Origin: Neckera pumila
Lineage: Eukaryota; Streptophyta; Bryopsida; Hypnales; Neckeraceae
Direction: 5' to 3'
Length of the DNA: 64,000 nt
Assembly: GCA_963969595.1 (NCBI GenBank)
Contig: OZ018408.1
Coordinates: forward strand, 13,327,823 to 13,391,822
Position numbers and translations under genes: made by a program
The notes under the pieces: model-generated
What the model was told of the DNA's origin: nothing
Seen by the model: the letters and a program-made list of their open reading frames with translations, nothing else
Databases searched by the model: none
Part shown: positions 13,023 through 23,419 of the stretch, piece after piece
Layout of the letters: the number at the start of each line of letters is the position of its first letter
How positions within the stretch are numbered: the first letter of the stretch is position 1

Positions 13023-14096
13023 TCCCTAAACCGGAATCTATGACTATGAAGTCAAACTCAAGAGTCCCACCCTTTATATCCTCCATTTTTTTGTTATTTA
13101 TAAGTGAATTTTCTTAGTTTATTTTTTAGAGATATTGCATGTCTAACGTTTGTTATAAATTTTTCAATTTTTTTGTGAGAATTTCAAATTACCATGAATC
13201 TTTGAAGAGAAATGAAGAAAATTCATATCAAATACAAATCATGTTTATAAAATCTAAATTTTCAAAATAGAAGTACATAATAATGTAGAACATTGTAGTG
13301 TAAAGAAAATATGTGTCACTCCGTATTTAGAAAGGTGGTCAAAGATCCTCATCTTCAAACTTCACAAAGAATGCTTATGATAAAGAAGTTTTTTAAATCA
13401 GTCCAAATGGAGTAAAAATTGCTCTTCAAAAGCTTAATTTTTGTCAATTTTGCTCAAAAGTAAGTGAAAACATTTTGAATGTCAAAATTGAGTTTTAAAG
13501 ATAAAAAACTCAAAATATTGAAATTCACTAGTCAATAGATTGCCATTTTGTTTAAAAAAACTACCCTATACAGAATTAGAAAACAACTAAATTGTTTTGA
13601 ATGCAATTATTGCACATATAATCAATAAAGTTGCATACAAAAAATTGGACTAAAATGATTTATTTTTCAATATGCGCAAAGTTCCTTTGATCATATAAAA
13701 GACAAAAAACATCCTACGTGTCCTTCAAGGATTAAGGTTTTACTTTGAAAATGCATAGAAAATACCAAAAGTTTCTAAATAAAAACAAAAAACAATTTTT
13801 TTATAAGTTTCATTTGTCTACAAATAAGTTTTTTGCTACTTGTAATTTTGACTCAATCAATGCATATCAGCTTGACCTTGGAACACTAGGTTGAGTCATT
13901 GTAGAAATCACCTTTTGAAGGCTTGTAGAAATCATTTCCTTAAAAAACCCAAAAGCACTCATTAGAGGTCAAATTACTACGCACGACTTCTCTTTTTAAC
14001 ACAAAATTTCAAGGGTGGACATCTGCACTTCTATCATATATAGAAGGATTCACTAATAGCCATCAAACACTTTTACGCTGCCACGTCACTATAAGG
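13023..14096 (+). mobile_element. possible TTAA element
   Basis: TTAA followed by TCCCTAAACCGG at 13019-13022 and CTATAAGG followed by TTAA at 14097-14100. The last 230 bp resemble 22275-22500, so the real boundaries may differ. Confidence 0.35.
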
Positions 14097-14100
14097 TTAA

Positions 14101-14867
14101 GTGAATTGTTTTTATCTTTCTACCATAACTCCTAATGGCTCAAATGCCTTTTGTTTGTTTGTCTTTTTTGAATTGTCCATTCTCAAATTTAGATTTTTTT
14201 AATAAAAAATATTTCTAAAAAGTAGAGTGTATTATGAATCCAATGGTAGTAGTTTCATCAAATTCCAAATTAAATTCCACCTTGTGGAATCTTTTAAAAT
14301 TGAGAGGTGCAATATAGTTCACCGTTCAAGTTTTTTATATTCAATTTGGATATGGACTAAAAAGTCAACCAACCATTTTGCTTGTTGCCCACCTCAATAA
14401 AAATTAGATCCAAGGAGCTCAAGGAGAAGACAAGTGTGCTCATTCTTGTTTTTCTTACAAACGCTACTCTCATTTCAATGACAACCGTGTATTGCTTGCT
14501 CCACCAATTTTGCAAAATGACCCAAATGTTGTGAATTTGTAGATGAGCATTCTCAACTCTCTTGTCTTTTATTGAGCCCAAAAAGGTTGTCATATAAAAA
14601 TAGTTCATTAAGATATGCTCCTTCAAAGTACGTTGCCCTTTTTTTCTATTGACCTAATAAAACTTCAAACTTAATTATCTACTATATTATGCAGTCAAAT
14701 AGTCTGAGTTTTTTTGAGGTCCTCACTTTCAATTTGAACATGGTTATGTTGTGTCCAACGGCAATAAAAAAAATGAGCAAACAAATTGCTCAAATCTTTG
14801 ATAGTTTTTGTTCATTTTGAAAGTACCCCTCCTTTGGTCATTGGGAGTAATAGGATTTGATTTGAAA
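14101..14867. other. no supported feature
   Basis: AT-rich; antisense ORFs of 79-89 codons without motifs. Confidence 0.4.
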
Positions 14868-14869
14868 TA

Positions 14870-15198
14870 AGGTAGGAGGTCCATAAATGAACCATTTAAG
14901 GGATGGAAATGAATTTTGAGGAGGTGAAACATCGGGAAATATTTTTCAAAAGATTTTCCTTGAAAGACAAGTAGAATTGACATCTAACCCAATTTGTTTC
15001 ATAATTTTTGGAGCTCTATGGAATTAGTTATAAAATTTTGAAGTTGAAATGTTGTAGGGCTCTAAAATGGACCACCTCCTAAAATGTACACTTTCTATAC
15101 ATTGTTGAAGGCTATGGAAAAGCAACATGTACAAATAATGTACATTTATAAGGAGGTGGTCCATTTTAGAGCCCGCTTGCTTTTAGAACCTCCTACCT
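14870..15198. mobile_element. 329-bp AGGTAG-family MITE with an inner foldback
   Basis: Outer TIR AGGTAGGAGGTCC / AGGTAGGAGGTTC with TA at 14868-14869 and 15199-15200. Inside, 15057-15174 has its own near-perfect inverted repeat (GGGCTCTAAAATGGACCACC). Confidence 0.65.
15057..15174. repeat. inner inverted repeat, arms about 35 bp
   Basis: GGGCTCTAAAATGGACCACC through AATGTACA, mirrored at 15138-15174 with a two-base insertion. Confidence 0.85.
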
Positions 15199-15530
15199 TA
15201 ACTCCAAAACATCCAAGGCACCCAAATCTGGTCTTTGCAAAACTTTGAAGTTAAATAAAACCTAACCAATTTGTTTTTAATAGTTTATATTTTTAGAGTC
15301 TAATTTTAGCACCAAAAATCCGATCTTGAAAATAAATGATAGTGATTTTTCTATTCAAGTTTTTGTACAAGGGTATCCATTGCAATCTTGACTTCCCGTA
15401 GTGTTGCGAGCTCTTGGAAATGAGCCTCAAGTACACTAGATCTTGGAGAAAAAATCGCATTTGAATTCATTTAAAAAATTGTAGAGTAAATTTTAAGTAG
15501 CCATAAATTGATCGGGGTTAGGCCCTTTAA

Positions 15531-15803
15531 CCCCGTATTTTTGGGGCCACCAACTTTTTAGATTTGACTTGTGTAAAGAAGATTGAAAGATTTTTGCAGT
15601 TTTAGCACCCTCATGGTCAAACATTATATTCTTTCACTCCATAAGTGATATTGTTGTGTTTTCTTTTCCTATGAGATCTCTAACATGTCCGATTTGAATT
15701 TGCATGGTTACAATTCAAAAAAAATTGATACAACTAATCAAAATGTTGGCATTTTGTTCAATTTAGAGCAAATTCCAGGAAGCCCAAAACAGGCATTTAG
15801 GGG
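15531..15803 (+). mobile_element. possible short TTAA element
   Basis: TTAA then CCCCGTATTTTTGGGGCC at 15527, and GCATTTAGGGG then TTAA at 15804. The TIR match is weak beyond the first bases. Confidence 0.35.
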
Positions 15804-15899
15804 TTAACACTCACAGGAGGAAGTGATCGAAGCCTTGACTTTGTAACCCCTAATTTTTCTTTTTAATATTTTCTATTTTGTTTTGAACCAAACTAAAGC

Positions 15900-16450
15900 A
15901 CCATGGTCCGTCATTTTCCCGCCGTTGTCAAGACTGTCTGCACTTCGTTTCATACTTTCTCGTCGACTTTCAGCGCGGACTCCTTTGACTTTCCCTTTCC
16001 CTCTATCCCGGGCCGGGGCACCGGCCTGGTCTGCCCCATCGGTCCGTCTACTTTTCCGTCACGACTCGTTCCGTCCGTCCGTCCGCAATTTTCAACCGCA
16101 CAAGAGGTAGCTTAACTGAGTGTGATGAGGTCCTGACGGACGGATATGGTGTGGCAGCTCCGTCCCCTCCCATACGCTACTTACGGATGTGGTTCTAGCG
16201 TAACGTGCGACTGCGTCAACCGGGCTTCCCTTCCGCCTAAAGGGAAGTGGTTCTGACCCTCCGATGCGGATCGCGGGGTCAGATGGACGGACGGACCCGG
16301 GCGGCACTGGCAGTGGAGACTCCAGAGGTGACGGGGACGCACGATGTTGGTGGAGCGGAAACAGAGACGGAGCAGAGGGGGGACCGCGGGATGGACTGCG
16401 CGTGCGATCGCGATTGTGCGGTTGGGGGAACTGGACTAGTGGACCAGCGG
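15900..16450. other. GC-rich island with GGACGGA repeats
   Basis: Much richer in G+C and CpG than its surroundings, with GTCCGTCCGTCCGTCCGC near 16074 and GACGGACGG near 16133 and 16283. Several overlapping ORFs of 70-93 codons exist in different frames, none with a recognisable domain. May be a promoter-like island, a repeat or transferred DNA. Confidence 0.4.
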
Positions 16451-16656
16451 GTTTTTTAACTAAATTTAATTTGGGGAGATACTTGACTACACTACTACAG
16501 TACCGAGGGTGGACTTACGTACAGAAAATTGGTCACATTTTGTAGAAAAGGCAAATGGTTTTTTAGAAGTCGGGAAGTATAACAAACCTTCTTCGAGAAT
16601 TGAAGTTCTGTGAAGAATGAGAAGGCCGAGAGTAGAAAGAGAAGCCAATCAGAAGC

Positions 16657-16982
16657 CCTTCTCCATGAAGAAGGTGTGACACATCTTCAAGTTTGTGTGG
16701 AGAATGAGAATGAATCATAGATAGAAGCAATGAAAGCGATGAAAGTGACATTGAGATGAAAGTAAAAGTAGCAACGCGGTTGGGGTGAAAGTGGCTTCTT
16801 GGGGTGAAACATTTGAAACTTCCTTTTGCTCATTCTTCACCTCTAGAAAAAAAAGAATCTCCCAATTCTCAATCTTCAAAAGAATGAACCCTCCACAAAC
16901 CTCCGCAAGTCAACGAGAGAGTGCCTCATCTCCATTCTCTGAAGATTGAGAATGGAGAGAAGAAGGTGTGACAACCCCTATT
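16657..16982 (-). repeat. dispersed repeat with GAAGAAGGTGTGAC at both ends
   Basis: CATGAAGAAGGTGTGACA near 16663 and GAGAAGAAGGTGTGACAACC near 16957 bound a segment whose reverse complement resembles 32281-32727 (shared CTTGCGGAGG, GAAGAATG, GTTTCACCC). Confidence 0.55.
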
Positions 16983-17993
16983 GTGATAAAACATTGTCTA
17001 AAGCAATTCCGGTTCTAGAAAACTGAGATATTGTTTTCCAATTCCGGCACAAGTCCACTTGACTCTTCCTTTTTTAGTCGATAAAATTGTCAACCTGCTA
17101 CAAAATCTTGGAACGGTGTTGCTGTTGTTTTGGATGAAAATTGACGCTATTGGATGGACAAATGAATGTTCATCTGTGTTTCATCCATGCCCAATGGCCC
17201 ACGGATGTGAACAGCTCTGATTCGTTCTCTGCACTGCCCAAAATCACTGAACCATTTTGAAAATACTCTGGGCAACTGGAGACTTCAGGTAAGCAACTGA
17301 ATACCTTACCGCCGGATGCTGTAGCAATCGGTCAGGCTGTTGAATGTGTGTCAGGTTTGTTGGTGATCGGATCTGCATGTTGCTAGTGAGTGAGTCCAGC
17401 CACGGCGGAGTTGTCCATGCGACAATTGTCAAATTATGACACCGGCACAGGCTTCCGGTATTATTGGGATCAATGCCAATGGCTTCAGTTTGGCTTCAGT
17501 TTGGGTCTCCGTCTCTCCAGGAAGGCTTGCCGTGGTGCGACAGGCCCGCCTGGACTGGCTTGAGCGTATTTATTCATCGTATTGCCGACTGATTGGGTCT
17601 GGATCACTGGGTCCCTGCACAAGTTTGAAAGCGCATGATTTCCCATCGCTTATTTAAGGCAACTTCATCTAAATCTAGCATGCCCTGTGCTGTTCCTGAT
17701 GCGAAACGAACAGAAGCTTCCTTTCATTTTTGATTTAATTGCTAGTCTTTGACTAGTCATTCCAATGCCTAAATTTCCAAATTAGGATTTCAATGCATAC
17801 ATTAGTTATGTATTTCCAAGTGTCAAGCATGAGAGTACCCATGCATAAGCATAGACTTTGCTCTTGAAATGGTGTACATCCTAATTTGTAAAATCTGAAA
17901 AGTAACCTAAAATCTAAGCTTATGGTGTACAAAATGGGTACATCATAGAAAATGAGTGCTTTCATGTTGAATGAAGATGTACAATATTCTTAC

Positions 17994-18025
17994 AAAGTGA
18001 CTATTGTGCCATCAATAGTCACTTT
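17994..18025 (+). repeat. perfect 13-bp-stem hairpin
   Basis: AAAGTGACTATTG and CAATAGTCACTTT with a 6-nt loop; no T-run or gene directly upstream to suggest a terminator. Confidence 0.8.
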
Positions 18026-18380
18026 TGCATAATGTTGAACACGATTGGAATTTTTTGTCATGCATAATCTACATTGCATTTTAAATCTATCTCAATTAAG
18101 CAGCCATACCAAACTTCACATCCTAATTAGGAAATCATCCCAGTACTGTACTTCATTGTATCATACACATATGGCTAGCACTAGTTTTTTAGTTTGTGGG
18201 TACTACCAAATATTTACTATTTTCAAAAAGGTGAATACTAATGGAGTTGGCTCCCAGGTACAACAAGAAAATGAAGGTTTTGTGGAAAAAGTTATGACCT
18301 TTCTCAATTTGAGTTCACATAGGCTTGTACCTATTATGAAAAAAAGCCACTGCACTTCACCGGATAATTCAAATTCCATT

Positions 18381-18405
18381 TCACAATTCACAATTCACAA
18401 TTCAC
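18381..18405 (+). repeat. short (ACAATTC)n tandem repeat
   Basis: Three to four units of CACAATT/ACAATTC. Confidence 0.75.
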
Positions 18406-19210
18406 CTTTTCCTTCTCTGGACATCCAATGTGGAGTGCCTGGTCAATTGTCCGGTTATGACTTATGAGAACTGTGCGGTTATTCAAAGCGTTCGGTTAAA
18501 GGCAAGTATACAATAACGGTAACCCAGTTACAACACCTCATGTGTCCTTAAGATTCAAAATCCATTGCCCCTGTTAGTAGACATGTCGCAAGTTAGCTAC
18601 CCACGAAGTGCCCATAGCAACTTACACGATGTGTAGTTTTCTGTGTCAATTTTCCACGATGAATCTGGACTCCCCCGCCATCAGTCCGGCCGGTTGTAAA
18701 CACGAGCATCCATTCTGCCACTTCAATTCCCCTGCTGCCAGAATATTGGGTTGCAGAGCCGAATGATCCTCTCTCGTGCAGATCTCGCAGAGCAGACAGA
18801 ATAACTTACTTCGCTGAGCTCTGAGTGTCACATGCACCAATTCCCTCTCTGATCGAGCTTGATGTAAGTTACTACCTGCCTGCATCGCAGAACTCCGACA
18901 ACCTTCCGAGCCACGCCTCCGGCACCTCAGACTGATATACTCGCCACACTGAGGGGAGGGACCCCGGAATTCCCAGACTCCACAATCCCACACAGATTAA
19001 GTTAATCTTGACCCTGTAAACTGCCTAGTTACTATTATTAGACTGGTCAAATTTTCATATTTTCTTGTTGGGATTTGAAGGGAGGTTCCAACGCACCAAA
19101 GAACATGACATTTGGGTATTGTACACAAAAAGGTATGAAGGAACAAAGTTTGGTTCTAAAATTGTTTTTCACATAAGTAGGTACATAATTGATTTTGGAG
19201 ATATACAGTA

Positions 19211-20091
19211 CAGTCAGGTATTGTAATCTTACAACCGGACAATTTGACCCATTCACAACTATTTGTACAATGTGCAATATAATTGGTATATTTTGGTGAG
19301 CATAATTATCACGCAATCCTCACGCAATTCCAATCAAGCATAGAAAATTTCAGTTTCAAAAAAGCAAATTCCATTTTTGATGATTTTCTAAAGTTTATTT
19401 TCATGACTTTACATAATATTTTGCTGAGAACAATTAGTGATGAATTTTTTTAATCCTATTGCATAAATATGTAGGGAACATCCATACACACATCTGCCAT
19501 ATTAAAAAAAAATCCATTAAGTAACAAGAATATGGGCTAGAAAGAGTTAAATATAAAGCATCATAAGACCAAAATTTGTGAAATAGATATCTCTATATTT
19601 TAATAAAATTTTGCTATTATTTTGATCCTCACACTATATCTATTTTGTACATTTCAGCATGATGTTACAATCACTTTGCCAAAATCTTGTTAAAACATAA
19701 AGATATCTATTTCACAAATTTTGGTCATATCTCGCTTCACATTTAACTCTTCCTAACTCATATTCTTGTTACTTAATGGGGTGTTTTTAATATGAAAGAT
19801 GTGCGTATGGATGTTCCCTACATAAGTACATATCTATGCAATTGGATTAAAAAAATTCATCATCAATTGTTCTCAATAAAATATCATGTAAAACCATGAA
19901 AATTAATTTTAGAAATTCACCAAAAATGGAAATTTTCCTTTTTGAAACCAAAATTTTCTATGCTTGATTGGAATTGCATAAGGATTGCGCAATAATTATG
20001 CAGGACAAAAAGTTCCAATTCTTTTTCTATACTATGCAAAAATCTTTGAATGCTTCAAATCAGCCGGTTGTAAGATTACTGTACTCGACTG
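19211..20091. mobile_element. 881-bp foldback MITE with TA target
   Basis: TIR CAGTCAGGTATTGTAATCTT (left), CAGTCGAGTACAGTAATCTT (right, complemented), flanked by TA at 19209-19210 and 20092-20093. The arms stay complementary almost to the centre (GTGAAATAGATATCT pairs with AGATATCTATTTCAC). No ORF of note. Confidence 0.85.
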
Positions 20092-20093
20092 TA

Positions 20094-20821
20094 CACAAAG
20101 TGAAGATGGTGGTTTAGGGTAAGTGGCGCATTTTGGGTGCCCACCTTAATGCTCATGCGGACACTAATATTAAGTGTCCATCATGTAAGACTGCAGAATG
20201 GAAAAAAGCATTTTCTCATCCAATTGTTTTTTTTGAAGTTGTTGGAGTACATTTTTAGTGAATAATATTGCAAATTTCCTCATTATGGTATTATTGACAT
20301 TTCTAAAGAAGAAGATGCATAATCAACATATCACCCTTGTTCAATAGTGTATTTTAACCATTTCTTGCTATTTATTCTTGATAATGTGAATTTTAGCCGT
20401 AAGGATGATATTTTTTTAATTTGAGACCAACTAATGAAATGAAGCTTATCAAGTGTAGGTTCTATTCCAATTATAAATTTTGAAAAATTTATAAATTTCA
20501 GTATTTTAAAGTAAATATGAACTTTGGACCTAAAACCATGGTTTGCTGATTTTCTAATTTTAAAATGACATGATAGCTTTGGTTTATATCAAAATATTAT
20601 TTACTAAAAATGAACTTTCTCATTTTTCTTACAAAAGTCACAATAGTTTCAGTTTTTTTCCAAAAAAAATTGAAAATTTTATAAAATCTAATACACATAT
20701 GACTTCATCTCTAAAAAAACAAATATAAAAGTTTTCATTCATATCCAGTTGCAAAGTGGTAGCAAACAGAGTGATGGACAAAGAGGCTGGAATTTGTAAT
20801 TATGGGCCTTTCTTTTTAGGA
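20094..20821. other. decayed TTAA-family sequence
   Basis: Words near 20390-20460 (ATGAAATGAAGCTTATCAAG) recur near 34145, and CTTTTTAGGA then TTAA at 20822 looks like a right element end. No left end found. Confidence 0.4.
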
Positions 20822-20825
20822 TTAA

Positions 20826-22271
20826 ACCCTAAAGGTCAAAGACTATGTTTTCACCAAAAACACTCCAAAGTTGCCATTTCTAATACAAGTATCAAATTTT
20901 AGAAAAAAAACTTTTTTTGAAACATTTAACCATAGGATCTTGTAGTAAACTTGTTTGAGAATATTTAGAAAAAAAATTCAGAATTTTCTACCACATAGAT
21001 TGCAAGGTATTAGCATTTGAATTGACAAAAAAACTTTTTTGGGCCCTGCAAAAAACCGGGCAACTGCACTTCACAAGGTCACATTTAAGTGAAAAAATGC
21101 CCCAAATGTTGGTTACTCCTTGGATTCATTCTTCAAAGCAAGTTGGATACATGCTTGAAAAAATTCACATTATTTACAGTTATACAACATATAGGAAAAA
21201 AATAGTAAGTAGAAAGAAATAGAGAATGATTCAGAACACAAAATTGTTAAGAATTTAATTATGGAATTGAAAAATGTCAATCCCAACGTTGTAATGTTGC
21301 AGTCATACACTGTGATTGCTCTGGTGAGCAGTCATACACTATGACTGCTCACCAAGGGCACTTTCCAAGTTGACAGGCCATGCATGAAATAGCATGGCAT
21401 GTCAACTTGGAAAGGCCCTCCCATGGGTTGAAATTTTCTCTAATGTTTCACTGTACTAGTTGGTAGTCACTTTGTTGATAAACGTTCAAGCCTTTAGAGT
21501 TGGCAGTAACTGTACTTGCATACATAAGTTGGTAGAGTACCATTGTTTTCATTATAGAATTCTTGAAGTGAGAGTTTTCTTCTGAAAGATAGAAGATGCC
21601 ATAGAATTTGAGCATTTTTTGGATGATCTATCTTGGTTCTTCCTTGAAGTTGCAGTTGGATGGTTGTATAGTAAACTAGAGGCACCCATTGTCGATTTGG
21701 ACCCATTTCCAATCTATAAGGGGGTACTATTTCCGATCTTAGCTGGAACAAATCTAAACAAATCCAATCTAAACTTGGAATGTATTTTTGGTTGGGATTG
21801 ACATTTTGGTTGTAATGTTGCAATAAAAAATATACATCCTATGCTTTTATTTTTTTCAAAAAATATTAAAAATTGAGTTAAATAAAGGACTTCAAAGTTT
21901 ATTTTATAGTAGGGAATTTATAATTGCCCGCAAATTAGAACACTTCATAATTGTCATCTCACAAATCAAAATGGAATAATTCAAAGCTTTATATGTGTAT
22001 ATAAATCTAAAGAACAAATTTCAAATTTTCATTTTTTTAAAAAGTGATTTTTCAAAAAAAAATTGAGCTGCCCGCCGACCATTGAAAATGACATATCATC
22101 CAATAACTTTTTAACCATGTAGTCAAAAGTTTTGAAAATTGTTGGGCCTTAAAGCTACTCTTTGGGCACACATTGTATGAAATTTTCAAAGAAAAAAAAT
22201 AAAATTTCCGTCCCCAGTGAACTGCCCAAAATTGCTATGTTGCCAAAAAACGCCGTTTGGTCCTTTAGGGG
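20826..22271 (+). mobile_element. TTAA element with an internal 521-bp insertion
   Basis: TTAA at 20822-20825 and 22272-22275; ends ACCCTAAAGGTCAAAG and (reverse complement) CCCCTAAAGGACCAAACGG. Closely related to 32813-33571. An insertion between 21302 and 21822 is absent from that relative. Confidence 0.8.
21302..21822. mobile_element. insertion bounded by a 14-bp direct repeat, carrying a truncated MITE
   Basis: GTTGTAATGTTGCA occurs at 21288-21301 and 21809-21822; the relative near 33200 has a single corresponding site. The insert starts with the truncated right half of a TAGAGAAAATTT-type MITE (to 21440) with a near-perfect hairpin (about 21379-21413), followed by about 370 bp of unassigned DNA. 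Confidence 0.6.
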
Positions 22272-23419
22272 TTAACCTTGGAAGGATGGGTTGGCCATTG
22301 TGGAAATCAACCCGTTTGGGGTATTATGTGAATCATTTGCTTAAAAAATGGAAGAGCACTGAGTGGAGGTCAAATTATTGTGCAGTACCTTCCTTTTTTT
22401 CATAAAACTCCAAGAATGAACATTTGTATTTTTATCCTATATAGAAGGATTCTCTGTCATACATCAAACACTTGGTATCTGTAGTATCATCCTGAGTATC
22501 ATTAAAGGATTAAGGCATTTGTGACATTGCCCATTTGTTAACCTTTGAATTTCTACATTTTAACTTAAAGATACATGTTTTGGGCCATACTGATTCTTCT
22601 CTAAAAATTTTGAAAGACAAAATTGATTTGGGAAAGGGCTTAAGAAAACCTAATGTTGGAGACCTTAGGTAGGGATTTTCATACTAGAATTTTGGGAAGA
22701 CATATTCAAACAAGTTAGCTATGGTTTGGTTTACAAAAAAAGAAATAAGAATTGCTTTGGATAGGAATATTTTGAAGCAATTTTGAACCTTCAAAAAATG
22801 TATTTTGAAGTTAGTTTTAATTTCAAATACTAAAACTAACTAAAAAAAGTCAATACCTTATTCTTCAGTACAAACTTTAATGCATGAAGGTTCAAAGTCT
22901 TGGAATTAATTTTTAAAAATTTGAGTAGGTTCCCATGGTGTCTAATTCTGCAATAATTTTTTGAAAATTCTTTGGAAGGCAAAGGATTTTTCTTGTTATA
23001 TTCATAATATTATATTCCTATTCTTCTAGGAATATAATTTTACTTCAATCATTGCCTAGAAAAAAAAACTATCCCCTCATAAGCTCAAATTGCTCAATTT
23101 TGAATAACAAAAAAAACTCAAATATTCAAAAGATTTTTTTGTTTTATAGACTATATTCAAGTCTACTTAGAAAGCTATGATTCATTCAATTTGGATCAGC
23201 CATGTAAAAGTTATGATGAATCTTAATTTGCGGGCAATCAAGGCATTTTTTTGAAAAAATATTGTATAGGATTCATTTTTGAGCTCAATTTTCACAATCT
23301 TTCAAAACAAAAAATGCCATTCCGTGAAGATTACTTACTACAACAATCTCACTATTAGGATTGAAATGTTTCAATTCCATTTTAGAATTATTTGTGATAT
23401 AAGTTTCCTTCTATTATGT

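Larger units (their letters stand above)
16983..19208. other. unassigned region
   Basis: Contains the hairpin at 17994-18025, the short tandem repeat at 18381 and GC-richer parts near 17.3-17.6 and 18.65-18.95 kb. ORFs up to 140 codons (18045-18467) lack recognisable domains. Confidence 0.4.

Noticed and set aside
17994..18025. transcription terminator or microRNA precursor
   Set aside because: A 13-bp stem is too short for a typical plant precursor and no gene lies upstream; kept as a hairpin only.
18045..18467. 140-codon ORF
   Set aside because: Low-complexity Ser/His/Phe-rich translation with short tandem DNA repeats in its end; overlapping antisense ORF; no domain.
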